From Pseudomonas sp. MIACH (GTDB taxonomy: Bacteria; Pseudomonadota; Gammaproteobacteria; Pseudomonadales; Pseudomonadaceae), in the NCBI RefSeq assembly GCF_001269925.1, contig NZ_LHVO01000028.1, positions 124,001 to 188,000 of the forward strand: a stretch of DNA of 64,000 nucleotides, given 5' to 3'. Shown here in pieces: positions 42,637 through 52,107 of this stretch (its first letter is position 1; every line of letters starts with the position of its first letter). The notes under the pieces are model-generated. The model was not told the DNA's origin. It saw only the letters and a program-made list of their open reading frames with translations, and did not search any database. The position numbers and the translations under genes are program-made.

Positions 42637-43731
42637 TTGGCCATTTTCGGATTAACTGCCCTCTCGCCCTGGAGCCTGCTCGAACTGGTCAGCGGCCTGT
42701 TGCTGCTGATCCTCGGCGCCGAAATCCTCGTGCGCGCCGCCGTGCGCCTGGCCGCCAGCCTCAAGGTGCGACCGCTGATCATCGGCCTGAGCATCGTCGC
42801 GTTCGGCAGCAGCGCACCGCAGATGACCGTCAGCCTGCAGGCCACCTTGGCCGGCAACACCGACATTGCCGTGGGCAGTGTGATCGGCAGCAGTATCTTC
42901 AATATCCTCGTAACCCTGGGCCTGTCGGCGCTGATCGTGCCCCTGCGCGTCTCGCCGCAGCTGGTGCGCGTGGATATCCCGGTGATGATCCTCGCCGGGC
43001 TGCTGGTGTTTACTCTGGCGGCCAATGAAGAACTCACACCGGTCGACGGCCTGCTGTTGCTGGTGGCCTTGGTCGCCTACCTCGGTGTGCTGCACTACCA
43101 GACGCGTCACTCCCGCCGTCCACGCACCCTGGATACCGTCGCCCGGGCGCCCTGGCTGAGCAGCGTGCTGCTGATGCTCGCAGGGTTGTTGATCCTGGTG
43201 CTGGCCGGGCACTTGCTGCTCGGCGCGGCGGTGGAGGTGGCAGCGGACCTGGGCCTGTCGGAACGCATCATCGGCCTCACACTGATCGGCGTCGGCACGT
43301 CCTTGCCGTGCCTGGCCACCTCGCTGATTGCCGCCCTGCGCGGTCAGCGGGAAATTGCCGTGGGCAACGTGATCGGCAGCAACCTGTTCAACCTGCTGGG
43401 CGTACTGGGGCTGACCGCGCTGCTCGCGCCCTCGCCGCTGTCGGTGTCGCCCAACGCCCTGGACTTCGACCTGCCGGTGATGCTCGGCGTGGTGGTGCTG
43501 TGCCTGCCGGTGTTTTATACCGGCTACCGCGTCACCCGCGCCGAAGGCTTGGTGTTGCTGGGCCTGTACCTGGCGTATGGGCTGCACGTGATGTCGTTCA
43601 CCACCGGCATGCCCCTGGCCAACAAGCTTGAACAACTGATGCTGTATTACGTCCTGCCAGTGCTGGTGGCCTTCCTGTTGTTCAGCACGCTGCGAGCCTG
43701 GCGCCGCCAACACAAGAGGGAATCGCAATGA
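42637..43731 (+). CDS. Calcium/sodium antiporter (CaCA family)
   Basis: A 364-residue membrane exchanger with two inverted repeats. The alpha motifs GSSAPQMTVSLQA and GTSLPCLATSLIAALRG, each followed by an NxxGS-type element (VIGSSIFNILV; VIGSNLFNLLG), are characteristic. The first residues are read from TTG, whose spacing to GGAG is short (two bases); the true start may be slightly different. Its stop overlaps the next ATG (ATGA). Confidence 0.85.
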   Translation: MAIFGLTALSPWSLLELVSGLLLLILGAEILVRAAVRLAASLKVRPLIIGLSIVAFGSSAPQMTVSLQATLAGNTDIAVGSVIGSSIFNILVTLGLSALIVPLRVSPQLVRVDIPVMILAGLLVFTLAANEELTPVDGLLLLVALVAYLGVLHYQTRHSRRPRTLDTVARAPWLSSVLLMLAGLLILVLAGHLLLGAAVEVAADLGLSERIIGLTLIGVGTSLPCLATSLIAALRGQREIAVGNVIGSNLFNLLGVLGLTALLAPSPLSVSPNALDFDLPVMLGVVVLCLPVFYTGYRVTRAEGLVLLGLYLAYGLHVMSFTTGMPLANKLEQLMLYYVLPVLVAFLLFSTLRAWRRQHKRESQ

Positions 43732-44108
43732 CCGATCAGAAAAAGCCCGGGGTTGAAATGCGTCGCCAGGTGATGGGCGATGTATTCGTCGACCGCGCCC
43801 TGGGCAACGCCACCGAGTTCACCCAGCCGCTGCAGGACTTCGTCAACGAACATGCCTGGGGCAGCGTGTGGAGCCGCGAAGGCTTGCCGCTGAAGACGCG
43901 CAGCCTGATCACCCTGGCCGCCCTCACCGCGCTCAAGTGCCCGCAGGAGCTCAAGGGCCACGTGCGTGGCGCGTTGAACAATGGCTGTACTGTGGAGGAG
44001 ATTCGCGAAGCGCTGCTGCATTGCGCAGTGTATGCCGGCGTACCGGCGGCGATTGATGCGTTCCGCGCTGCGCAGGAAGTCATCGACACCTATCAGAAAG
44101 AAGGCTAG
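43728..44108 (+). CDS. Carboxymuconolactone decarboxylase family protein
   Basis: A 126-residue protein close in form to 4-carboxymuconolactone decarboxylase (PcaC), a small all-helical enzyme, with the block LKTRSLITLAALTALKCPQELKGHVRGALNNGCT. No other protocatechuate gene is nearby, so it may act in a different path. Its start overlaps the antiporter gene; it overlaps the oppositely read AEC gene by four bases at its 3' end. Confidence 0.82.
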   Translation: MTDQKKPGVEMRRQVMGDVFVDRALGNATEFTQPLQDFVNEHAWGSVWSREGLPLKTRSLITLAALTALKCPQELKGHVRGALNNGCTVEEIREALLHCAVYAGVPAAIDAFRAAQEVIDTYQKEG

Positions 44109-45046
44109 ATCCAGCCACCCGCCTGCAACACGAAAATCCCGATATTCGTGGTCACTGCCGCCATCAGCGTGGTGATCACGATAATCGCCGCCGCCAGTTC
44201 ATGATTGCCCTCCGCCGCCCTGGCCATCACGAAACTCGCCGCGGCGGTCGGTGCGCCGAAGTACAGGAACAGAATCCCCAACTCCGGCCCGCGAAAGCCC
44301 AGCAGCCAAGCGCCTAAGGTCGCGACCACCGGCAGCCAGACCATCTTCATCAAGCTCGCGCTCAGCGCCATATTGCCGCTCTTGCGCAACGCCGCCAGGG
44401 ACAAGGTGCCGCCAATGCAGATCAATGCCAACGGCAAGGTGGTGTCCGCCAGGTACTGCATGGATTTTTCCAGCCAGCCCGGCAGGCCAATCTGAAAATA
44501 CGCGAACGGCGCCGCCACGATCACGCTGATGATCAGTGGGTTGGCCACCACACTTTTGCAGATACTCCAGGGGTCGGACTTGATCACCGGGCTGTAAACC
44601 GCCAGCACAATGGTCGACAGCGTGTTGTAGAACAGGATCACCAGCGCCGCGAGGATCGCGCCGAGGGAGATACCGTAGTCGCCGTACATGCTGGCGGCCA
44701 GGGCCAGGCCGATCACCCCGTTATTGCCGCGAAACGCGCCCTGGGTGTAGATGCCGCGGTCTTCACGCTTGCAGCGAAAAATCGCCCAGCCCCAGGCCAG
44801 GGCGAAGCTCAGCAAGGTGGCGACGGCAAAATAGATCAGCAAACCCGGCTTGAGCGCCGAGTGCAGGTCAGCGTGCAGGATGCCGAGAAACAGCAACGCC
44901 GGCATGGTGACGTTGAACACCAGGGACGAAGCCGTGTGGATAAAGTTGTCGTTGATCCAGTTGATGCGCTTGAGCAGCACCCCCAGGAACAGCATGGCAA
45001 ACACCGGCGCGGTGATGGTGAGGGTGGTGAGGAAGATAGCCAGCAT
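44105..45046 (-). CDS. AEC family transporter
   Basis: A 313-residue auxin-efflux-carrier family membrane protein with about ten hydrophobic segments. Bacterial members move organic acids such as malate or malonate. It lies downstream of garD and might export or import a dicarboxylate of that pathway, but a family B repeat separates them. Substrate unknown. Confidence 0.82.
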   Translation of the reverse strand: MLAIFLTTLTITAPVFAMLFLGVLLKRINWINDNFIHTASSLVFNVTMPALLFLGILHADLHSALKPGLLIYFAVATLLSFALAWGWAIFRCKREDRGIYTQGAFRGNNGVIGLALAASMYGDYGISLGAILAALVILFYNTLSTIVLAVYSPVIKSDPWSICKSVVANPLIISVIVAAPFAYFQIGLPGWLEKSMQYLADTTLPLALICIGGTLSLAALRKSGNMALSASLMKMVWLPVVATLGAWLLGFRGPELGILFLYFGAPTAAASFVMARAAEGNHELAAAIIVITTLMAAVTTNIGIFVLQAGGWI

Positions 45047-45116
45047 GCCGGGAAGAACCTTGGTGAGCGTCGTTAGGTGGCTAATGATAAGCCATACAGC
45101 CCAACGGCGCCTGATC

Positions 45117-45150
45117 GACCGCTATCGGGGGGCAAGCCCCCGATGCAGGC
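45117..45150. repeat. Solo family B REP unit
   Basis: GACCGCTATCGGGGGGCAAG with its complement forms one short hairpin, lacking the second arm of the paired elements. It lies between the AEC gene and garD. Confidence 0.6.
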
Positions 45151-45159
45151 GACTCGGTC

Positions 45160-46713
45160 TCAGGTAATCGGCGCCGGGTTGAACAACGTAATGTCGTTAT
45201 GCAGCTTGTGATGCTCCGCCCAGGTCTGCTTCTTACCGCTGGCCACGTCCAGATAGAAGTGGAACAACTCCCAGCCCAACTCCTCGATGGTCGCGCGCCC
45301 GGTGGCAATGCGCCCAGCGTCGATATCGATGAGGTCCGGCCAACGCTGCGCCAACTCCGTACGCGTCGAGACCTTCACCACCGGCGCCATCGCCAGCCCA
45401 TAAGGCGTGCCACGCCCGGTCGTGAATACATGCAGGTTCATCCCCGCCGCCAGTTGCAGCGTGCCGCAGACAAAGTCACTGGCCGGTGTCGCGCAAAAAA
45501 TCAGTCCCTTGCTTTTGAAGCGCTCGCCAGGACCCAGCACACCGTTGATCGCGCTGCTGCCGGACTTGACGATGGAGCCCAGGGACTTCTCGACAATGTT
45601 CGACAACCCGCCCTTCTTGTTGCCTGGCGTGGTATTGGCACTGCGATCCGCCTCGCCCTTGGCCAGGTAACGGTCGTACCAGTCCATTTCCCGCACCAGT
45701 TCCTGGGCAATTTCCTTGGTCTGTGCGCGAGAAGTCAGCAGGTAGATGGCATCACGCACTTCGGTGACTTCGGAAAACATCACCGTCGCTCCCGCCCGCA
45801 GCAACAAATCCGAGGCATAGCCCAGCGCCGGGTTGGCGGTGATACCGGAAAACGCATCACTGCCGCCGCATTGCATGCCCAGGATCAGTTCGGATGCCGG
45901 CACGGTTTCCCGGCGGCGCTGGTCGAGCTTCTTCAGGCGCACTTCGGCCAAGTCCATGATCTGCTCGATCATCTCGGTAAAGCCATGGCTGGAATCCTGC
46001 AACCGATACAGCCACGGCTCGCTGAGGTCGACGGAGCTGTCGTTGTCGTGCATCACCTGCCCGGCCTGCAATTTCTCGCAGCCCAGGCTGATCACCAGGG
46101 CTTCGCCGCCCAGGTTCGGGTTGCGCGCCAGGTTGCGTACGGTTCGGATCGGGATGTAGGCATCCGTCGCGGTGATCGCCACTCCACAGCCGTAGCTGTG
46201 GGTCAGCGCCACCACGTCATCGACGTGGGGGTACTTGGGCAGTAATTCGTCCTTGATGCGCTTGACCGCATGGTCCAACACGCCCGTCACGCACTGCACC
46301 GTGGTGGTGATGCCGAGGATATTGCGCGTGCCCACGGTGCCGTCGGCGTTGCGATAGCCCTCGAAGGTAAACCCCTCCAACGGTGCCTGGGTTTCAGGCA
46401 CCTCGGTGGACAGCGGCAAGCTGTCCAGCGGTGGCGCGGTGGGCATGCGCAGTTGATCTTCCTGGACCCAACTGCCGCGCGGAATCGGCGCCAGGGCGTA
46501 ACCGATGGTCTGGCCGTAGCGAATAATCTGACCGCCTTCGGGGATGTCTTCCAGGGTCACTTTGTGGCTCTGGGGGATGAAATCCACGGTCACCAGGCCG
46601 TCCGGGAACTCGGTCCCGGCCGGTACGCCCTGGTCGTTGACCACGATCACTACGTTGTCGCGCTCGTGCAGGCGAATGGAGCGCGGCGAGTCGGCATGTT
46701 CAATCAACTGCAT
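45160..46713 (-). CDS. garD: Galactarate dehydratase
   Basis: Dehydrates galactarate (mucate) to 5-dehydro-4-deoxy-D-glucarate. The 517-residue protein has the N-terminal SAF-like domain (about residues 1-100) and the large UxaA-family part starting near [18 protein letters not shown], with a conserved cysteine-rich iron site region ([11 protein letters not shown]). A GTG one codon earlier is possible. It is the last gene of the kdgD-dehydrogenase-MFS-garD set. Confidence 0.93.
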   Translation of the reverse strand: MQLIEHADSPRSIRLHERDNVVIVVNDQGVPAGTEFPDGLVTVDFIPQSHKVTLEDIPEGGQIIRYGQTIGYALAPIPRGSWVQEDQLRMPTAPPLDSLPLSTEVPETQAPLEGFTFEGYRNADGTVGTRNILGITTTVQCVTGVLDHAVKRIKDELLPKYPHVDDVVALTHSYGCGVAITATDAYIPIRTVRNLARNPNLGGEALVISLGCEKLQAGQVMHDNDSSVDLSEPWLYRLQDSSHGFTEMIEQIMDLAEVRLKKLDQRRRETVPASELILGMQCGGSDAFSGITANPALGYASDLLLRAGATVMFSEVTEVRDAIYLLTSRAQTKEIAQELVREMDWYDRYLAKGEADRSANTTPGNKKGGLSNIVEKSLGSIVKSGSSAINGVLGPGERFKSKGLIFCATPASDFVCGTLQLAAGMNLHVFTTGRGTPYGLAMAPVVKVSTRTELAQRWPDLIDIDAGRIATGRATIEELGWELFHFYLDVASGKKQTWAEHHKLHNDITLFNPAPIT

Positions 46714-46724
46714 CACGGGGCCCC

Positions 46725-48089
46725 TCAGGAATGCACTTCGGTTAGGTTGGTCAACTCAGGCCCCTTGCTTGGCGGCTCTTTGAGTACTACACGCTTGATC
46801 GGGCCGACGATGACCAGATAGCTGAACACCGCCACCAGCGCGTTGGCGCCGACGAACACCAGGGCCCACTTGAACGAGCCGGTGGTGCTGATGATGTAGC
46901 CGATGACAATCGGCGTGGTGATCGACGCGAGGTTACCGAAGGTGTTGAACAAGCCGCCACTGAGACCGGCGATTTGTTTCGGCGAGGTGTCGGACACCAC
47001 CGCCCAGCCCAGTGCGCCAACGCCTTTGCCGAAGAAGGCCAAGGCCATGAAGCCCACCACCATCCATTCAACGTCGACGTAGTTACACGCAATGATGCTG
47101 CTGGAAACCAGCAGGCCTGCAATGATCGGCGCCTTGCGGGCGAACGTCAGCGAATGGCCTTTGCGCAGCAGGTAGTCGGAAATCACCCCGCCCAGCACGC
47201 CACCGATAAACCCGCAGATCGCCGGCAACGAGGCGATGAAACCGGCCTTGAGGATGGTCATGCCGCGGTCCTGCACCAGGTAAACCGGGAACCAGGTCAG
47301 GAAGAAGTAAGTGATCCCGTTGATGCAGTACTGGCCCAGGTACACGCCAAGCATCATGCGGTTGGTCAGCAACTGACGGATGTAATCCCACTTCGGACCG
47401 TCGGTTTTCTTACCCTTGCCCTTGTCCTGATCCATATCAACCATCGCGCCATTGGCGGCGATGTGATTGAGCTCGGCTTCGTTGATCATCGGGTGCTGGC
47501 GCGGGCTGTGGATAACTTTCAGCCAAATCAGCGAGAACACGATGCCGATCACGCCCATCACGATAAACACGTGCTGCCAGCCAAAGCGGTAGACGATCCA
47601 GCCCATCAGCGGCGCGAACAACACGGTCGCGAAGTACTGCGCCGAGTTGAAGATCGCCGAGGCCGTACCGCGTTCGGCGGTCGGGAACCAGGCGGCAACA
47701 ATGCGCGCGTTACCGGGAAAGGACGGCGCCTCAGCCAGGCCCACCATGAAGCGCAGCATGAACAGCGCAACCACTGCGGTGGAGACACCGAACTCACCGA
47801 CGTAGCCTTGCAGCACGGTGAACAGCGACCAGGTGAAGATGCTCAGGGCGTAGACTTTTTTCGAGCCGAATCGGTCCAGCAGCCAGCCACCGGGGATTTG
47901 CCCGGCCACGTAGGCCCAACCGAATGCGGAGAAGATATAACCGAGGGTGACCGCGTCGATGCCGAGGTCTTTTTGCAGGCTGGAGCCCGCGATTGCGATG
48001 GTGGCCCGGTCGGCGTAGTTGATCGTGGTCACCAGGAACAGCATGAGCAGGATCAAATAGCGGACGTGGGTCGGCTTGGTCGCTTGCAT
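46725..48089 (-). CDS. MFS transporter, galactarate/glucarate type
   Basis: A 454-residue major facilitator of the anion:cation symporter group (GudP/GarP, ExuT like): 12 segments, with [13 protein letters not shown] at the first and [18 protein letters not shown] in the fourth-to-fifth region. Twelve bases before garD. Import of galactarate or glucarate is inferred from the operon. Confidence 0.88.
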   Translation of the reverse strand: MQATKPTHVRYLILLMLFLVTTINYADRATIAIAGSSLQKDLGIDAVTLGYIFSAFGWAYVAGQIPGGWLLDRFGSKKVYALSIFTWSLFTVLQGYVGEFGVSTAVVALFMLRFMVGLAEAPSFPGNARIVAAWFPTAERGTASAIFNSAQYFATVLFAPLMGWIVYRFGWQHVFIVMGVIGIVFSLIWLKVIHSPRQHPMINEAELNHIAANGAMVDMDQDKGKGKKTDGPKWDYIRQLLTNRMMLGVYLGQYCINGITYFFLTWFPVYLVQDRGMTILKAGFIASLPAICGFIGGVLGGVISDYLLRKGHSLTFARKAPIIAGLLVSSSIIACNYVDVEWMVVGFMALAFFGKGVGALGWAVVSDTSPKQIAGLSGGLFNTFGNLASITTPIVIGYIISTTGSFKWALVFVGANALVAVFSYLVIVGPIKRVVLKEPPSKGPELTNLTEVHS

Positions 48090-48187
48090 GTAAAAGTACT
48101 CCCACTAATTATTTTTTTTGCGGGTAATGGTTTTCTGTTTTTGTCGTGGGGACCGGCAGGCATCCGGCCCCCACGGGGTGTTGCGTA

Positions 48188-49633
48188 TTACGAACCGATG
48201 TAGCTGGTTTTCACCACGGTGTAGAACTCTTGCGCATAGCGACCTTGCTCCCGCGAGCCATAGGACGAGCCTTTACGGCCACCGAATGGAACGTGGTAAT
48301 CCACACCTGCCGTCGGCAGGTTGACCATCACCATCCCCGCCTGGGAATGACGCTTGAAGTGGTTGGCGTACTTCAACGAGGTGGTGGCAATGCCCGCCGA
48401 CAAACCGAACTCGGTGTCGTTGGCCATGGCCAGCGCCGCCTCGTAGTCCGCCACGCGCACGACGTTGGCGACTGGGCCGAAGATCTCTTCACGGCTGATA
48501 CGCATGGCGGCTTCGCTGTCGGCAAACAGCGTTGGCGCCAGGTAGTAGCCTTCAGTGTCGCAGGTCACCAGGCCACCACCGCTCACCAGCCGCGCGCCTT
48601 CGCTTTGGCCGATGTCGATGTACTTCATGTCCTGGTCCAGCTGGGCCTGGGAAACCACCGGGCCGATGTCGGTGCCGCTTTTCAGCGCGTGGCCGACCTT
48701 GATCGACTTCATGCGCTCGGCCATGGCCGCGACGAACTGGTCGTGAATGCCGGCGGTGACGATCAGGCGGCTGGACGCCGTGCAACGCTGGCCGGTGGAG
48801 TAGAACGCGCTCTGTACCGACAGCTCGACGGCCTGCTTGAGGTCGGCGTCGTCAAGAATGATCTGCGGGTTCTTGCCGCCCATTTCCAACTGCACTTTGG
48901 CTTGGCGAGACACACAGCTGACAGCGATCTGCCGGCCCACACCAACGGAACCGGTGAAGCTGATGCCGTCGACTTTCGGGCTGTTGACCAGCACGTCGCC
49001 CACCACACGACCGCTGCCCATCACCAGGTTGAACACACCGGCAGGGAAACCGGCGCGGGAGATGATCTCCGCCAGGGCCCAGGCGCAGCCCGGTACCAGT
49101 TCAGCCGGTTTGATCACCACGCAGTTGCCGTAGGCCAGGGCCGGGGCGATTTTCCAGGCTGGAATGGCGATCGGGAAGTTCCACGGGGTGATCAGGCCGA
49201 CCACACCCAGGGCTTCGCGGGTGACTTCAACGTTGACACCCGGGCGTACCGACGGCACGTAGTCGCCGGACAACCGCAGGCATTCACCGGCGAAGAACTT
49301 GAAGATGTTACCGGCGCGGGTCACTTCGCCGATGGCTTCAGGCAAGGTCTTGCCTTCTTCACGGGCCAACAGGGTGCCGAGTTCTTCGCGACGGGCGAGG
49401 ATTTCGCTGCCGACTTTATCCAGGGCATCGTGGCGAGCCTGGATACCAGAGGTGGACCAGGCCGGGAACGCGGCACGGGCGGCGTCAATGGCGGCGTTGA
49501 CTTGGGAGACGTCGGCCTTGGCATATTCGCCAATGACATCGGACAACTCCGACGGGTTGAGGTTGACGCAATAGTCGGCGCCGGCAACCCATTCACCGTT
49601 GATGTAGTTCTCAAAACGCTTTACTTGGGACAC
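48188..49633 (-). CDS. 2,5-dioxovalerate (alpha-ketoglutarate semialdehyde) dehydrogenase
   Basis: Aldehyde dehydrogenase, 481 residues, with general base E250 in VQLEMGGKNP and catalytic C284 in TGQRCTASS. Its place between kdgD and the transporter points to the last step, alpha-ketoglutarate semialdehyde to alpha-ketoglutarate. The start is a GTG with AGGAGAA before it. A terminator-like hairpin lies between it and kdgD. Confidence 0.9.
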   Translation of the reverse strand: MSQVKRFENYINGEWVAGADYCVNLNPSELSDVIGEYAKADVSQVNAAIDAARAAFPAWSTSGIQARHDALDKVGSEILARREELGTLLAREEGKTLPEAIGEVTRAGNIFKFFAGECLRLSGDYVPSVRPGVNVEVTREALGVVGLITPWNFPIAIPAWKIAPALAYGNCVVIKPAELVPGCAWALAEIISRAGFPAGVFNLVMGSGRVVGDVLVNSPKVDGISFTGSVGVGRQIAVSCVSRQAKVQLEMGGKNPQIILDDADLKQAVELSVQSAFYSTGQRCTASSRLIVTAGIHDQFVAAMAERMKSIKVGHALKSGTDIGPVVSQAQLDQDMKYIDIGQSEGARLVSGGGLVTCDTEGYYLAPTLFADSEAAMRISREEIFGPVANVVRVADYEAALAMANDTEFGLSAGIATTSLKYANHFKRHSQAGMVMVNLPTAGVDYHVPFGGRKGSSYGSREQGRYAQEFYTVVKTSYIGS

Positions 49634-49652
49634 GAATCTTCTCCTGACGCAA

Positions 49653-49678
49653 AAGGCCGCTGATTGCTCAGCGGCCTT
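49653..49678 (-). terminator. Hairpin inside the galactarate operon
   Basis: AAGGCCGCTGA and its exact complement form an 11-bp stem with a four-base loop, followed leftward by TTTT, just after the kdgD stop and before the next ribosome site. It should cut distal transcription or protect the kdgD mRNA end, giving kdgD the highest message level. Confidence 0.6.
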
Positions 49679-49687
49679 GTGGATAAT

Positions 49688-50599
49688 TTATTGCGGACCT
49701 TGCTTGTCGATCAGCGCGGCCAGGGCTTCGTATTCTTCCGGCAGCAGATCGGTCAGCGGCGTGCGCACAGGGCCTGCGTCATAGCCAACAATTTTTGCAC
49801 CCGCCTTGACGATGCTCACGGCATAACCGGCCTTGCGGTTACGGATGTCCAGGTACGGCAGGAAGAAGTCGTCGATGATCTTGGCGACGGTGGCGTGATC
49901 ATCCTTGGCAATGGCGTGGTAGAAGTCCATCGCGGTTTTCGGGATGAAGTTGAACACCGCCGAGGAGTACACCGGCACGCCCAGGGCCTTGTAGGCAGCG
50001 GCGTAAACCTCTGCGGTCGGCAGGCCGCCGAGGTAGCTGAAACGATCGCCCAGACGGCGGCGGATCGACACCATCAACTCGATGTCACCCAAGCCATCCT
50101 TGTAGCCGATCAGGTTAGGGCAGCGCTCGGCCAGGCGTTCCAGCAGCGGAGCGGTCAGGCGGCACACGTTGCGGTTATAGACCACCACGCCGATTTTGAC
50201 CGATTTGCACACGGCTTCAACGTGGGCGGCAACGCCGTCCTGGCTGGCTTCGGTGAGGTAGTGCGGCAGCAGCAGCAAGCCTTTGGCGCCTAGGCGCTCG
50301 GCTTCCTGTGCGTATTCGATGGCCTGGCGGGTGGAACCACCGACACCGGCGAGAATCGGCACGCTGGTGGCGCAGGTATCAACGGCGGTCTTTACCACTT
50401 GGGAATATTCGCTGGCGGCGAGGGAGAAAAACTCACCGGTGCCGCCCGCTGCGAACAAGGCGGTGGCGCCGTAAGGGGCCAGCCATTCCAGACGCTTGAT
50501 GTAGCCCGCCTGGTGGAAGTCACCCTGGGCGTTGAAATCGGTCACCGGGAAAGACAGCAGACCGTGGGAGAGGATGGACTTCAGCTCTTGTGGATTCAT
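49688..50599 (-). CDS. kdgD: 5-dehydro-4-deoxyglucarate dehydratase
   Basis: Converts 5-dehydro-4-deoxy-D-glucarate to alpha-ketoglutarate semialdehyde, CO2 and water. The 303-residue DapA-superfamily barrel has Y141 in VVVYNRN and the Schiff-base lysine K167 in [10 protein letters not shown]. First gene of the operon; promoter and candidate operator lie upstream. Confidence 0.93.
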   Translation of the reverse strand: MNPQELKSILSHGLLSFPVTDFNAQGDFHQAGYIKRLEWLAPYGATALFAAGGTGEFFSLAASEYSQVVKTAVDTCATSVPILAGVGGSTRQAIEYAQEAERLGAKGLLLLPHYLTEASQDGVAAHVEAVCKSVKIGVVVYNRNVCRLTAPLLERLAERCPNLIGYKDGLGDIELMVSIRRRLGDRFSYLGGLPTAEVYAAAYKALGVPVYSSAVFNFIPKTAMDFYHAIAKDDHATVAKIIDDFFLPYLDIRNRKAGYAVSIVKAGAKIVGYDAGPVRTPLTDLLPEEYEALAALIDKQGPQ

Positions 50600-50655
50600 T
50601 ATTCGAACACCCTGGGTAAAGACTTTCTGTCGAAAGATTGTTGTTGGTTTTGGTG

Positions 50656-50695
50656 ATGTCGTACGTCATCGTACAACCATAAAAAGATTCGTCAA
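50656..50695 (-). promoter_or_regulatory. kdgD promoter overlapped by a dyad operator
   Basis: Leftward, TTGACG (50690-50695) and TACGAT (50668-50673) are 16 bases apart. The dyad GTTGTACGATGACGTACGAC (50658-50677) covers the -10 box, a usual repressor position. Its left half is repeated upstream of the GntR-family gene, so that protein is the likely binder. Confidence 0.6.
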
Positions 50696-50742
50696 CTGTA
50701 ATTCATCGCCCTTCATCTCAGACGCTGTAGAAACAAGGATCC

Positions 50743-50794
50743 TTGACGTAGGAATTTTATTCTCTATGCTCCAGATAGCTGTATATACATACAG
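50743..50794 (+). promoter_or_regulatory. SOS promoter: sigma-70 boxes plus LexA box
   Basis: TTGACG (50743-50748), 16 bases, TATGCT (50765-50770), then CTGTATATACATACAG (50779-50794). The last is CTGT-N8-ACAG and differs from the E. coli-type consensus CTGTATATATATACAG at one base; with flanks it forms 10-bp perfect arms (ATAGCTGTAT/ATACAGCTAT). It sits at the expected transcription start, 40 bp before the next gene, where LexA would repress. Confidence 0.8.
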
Positions 50795-50800
50795 CTATTA

Positions 50801-50812
50801 AGGAATATTCCT
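50801..50812. promoter_or_regulatory. AGGAATATTCCT palindrome in the leader of the SOS-linked gene
   Basis: A perfect 12-bp palindrome six bases after the LexA box and ten before the ribosome site AAGGAG. It may be a second regulator site or a weak RNA hairpin. Confidence 0.3.
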
Positions 50813-50833
50813 ACGACATAGCAAGGAGCTAAC

Positions 50834-51991
50834 ATGTCAGGTCTTGAACTCGCAGCACCCGAAAAAAAACCGCCAGTCCTACGTTTCGAAGGCGGCGAAC
50901 ACACCGCCATCGGCGACGACACATTGTTACGCTTCAGCAAGGACGCCCCGGCAATTCCCGCGCGACAAGTCGAACTGCATCTGCCTAACGGACTGGCACT
51001 GACCTACGGCCAAGTGATCGCCCTGGGCGGTGACTTTTATGGCATTCCCGGCCACCCCATCAGCGACGGCACCTCCCCTGCCGAGCGCGTGCAACGCTTC
51101 ATCGCCGCGTTCAATACACTGGCTGTGCTGCCTGCCTCGCGGGAAGAAGCGGGCAAGATCCTTGCGGTGATGCAGAAGGAGATCAACGCGGTCAATCAGG
51201 CGATCAAAGACGGCAAACAGCCCCATGAAGCCTATGACGCCCTGGGTGATACGTTGTCCGAGGAATGGAACCGCATCACCGGTGGTGGCAGCGCCGTTTC
51301 GGCACTGATCCCACTGGGGCGCTACCTGAAACTGGCGGCGGACAACGCCGATCACTTTGGTGAATGGGCGCTGGCGGCGTACCTCGCAGGGCATACGGCA
51401 GCGTTGCAACAGGCCGTGGTGGCCCATCAAACCGGTACCGACCAAGCATTGGAAATGGCCTATGCCATGAACAGCTTTGCTGATCACTTCTTGACCGATC
51501 TGTTTTCTGCCGGGCACCTGCGAGTGCCGCGCAAACAGCTGGCAGCGGTGGTGACACCCGGCGAATTGGGCTCTCTGATCAGCCGTTTCATGCACGATGA
51601 AGACAGCAAGTTCGGCCTCAAGGTGCGCAATGCCATGGGTGATCAGTGGCATGCCTATGGAGATAAGCGCTACTTCGATGCCATCGACGCGGACAATCGG
51701 CTGCAGGTCAAACGCGCGGTGCAGGCTTCGGCAGACGAAATCTTCGAAACCTTTATCAGCGGCGTGGCGCCCTCGCCGGCCAATTTCAAAGCGCCCCTGT
51801 ATGTCCCGGACCTGAATGCCGCGCAGAACCCGGCGAACAACTTCTCGCCGCTGTTCAAGATGGAGGGAGACAAGGTGCTGCGCCGCAAGGACGTGAATGA
51901 CCTGAACGACAAGCACTGGACCAATGACTGGTGGGGGTGGAGTACGTATTTGTTGCTTAAGGACTACAAGCCCAATACGCCTGACATCTGA
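50834..51991 (+). CDS. Zinc phospholipase C / P1 nuclease-like protein, leaderless
   Basis: A 385-residue protein that I place in the PLC/P1 nuclease superfamily by SFADHFLTDLFSAGHLR, which has the H-x3-D...H metal pattern (H218, D222, H228), with further candidate ligands H23 (GGEHTAIGDD), D67 (GGDFYG), H174 and H187. Members cleave phospholipid headgroups or nucleic acid phosphodiesters. There is no signal peptide, lipobox or membrane segment, which is unusual for the group. AAGGAG lies five bases before the ATG. It is transcribed away from kdgD behind an SOS-type promoter. Substrate and role are unknown. Confidence 0.75.
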   Translation: MSGLELAAPEKKPPVLRFEGGEHTAIGDDTLLRFSKDAPAIPARQVELHLPNGLALTYGQVIALGGDFYGIPGHPISDGTSPAERVQRFIAAFNTLAVLPASREEAGKILAVMQKEINAVNQAIKDGKQPHEAYDALGDTLSEEWNRITGGGSAVSALIPLGRYLKLAADNADHFGEWALAAYLAGHTAALQQAVVAHQTGTDQALEMAYAMNSFADHFLTDLFSAGHLRVPRKQLAAVVTPGELGSLISRFMHDEDSKFGLKVRNAMGDQWHAYGDKRYFDAIDADNRLQVKRAVQASADEIFETFISGVAPSPANFKAPLYVPDLNAAQNPANNFSPLFKMEGDKVLRRKDVNDLNDKHWTNDWWGWSTYLLLKDYKPNTPDI

Positions 51992-52006
51992 CTCGCCGCA
52001 AGCGCC

Positions 52007-52100
52007 CGCTTGCAGGTGGAGAACCTCAGGGCGGCGCGAGTATTCAGGATACCCGCGTCATCGCTGACGTCTTTCGCGAGCAAGCGCGCGCCTGCAAGGC
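52007..52100. repeat. Degenerate or solo family A REP unit
   Basis: TTTCGCGAGCAAGCGCGCGC at 52071-52090 resembles the right arm of family A; a left arm (CGCTTGCAGGTGG) is only weakly matched. It lies between the convergent phospholipase-like and GntR-family genes. Confidence 0.5.
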
Positions 52101-52107
52101 GTCATGT

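Noticed and set aside
42637-42660. A second possible ATT start, for the CaCA antiporter (TTG-GCC-ATT after GGAG)
   Set aside because: The ATT is better spaced from GGAG than the TTG, but I know of no conserved N-terminus to anchor it, so it cannot be separated from a TTG start.
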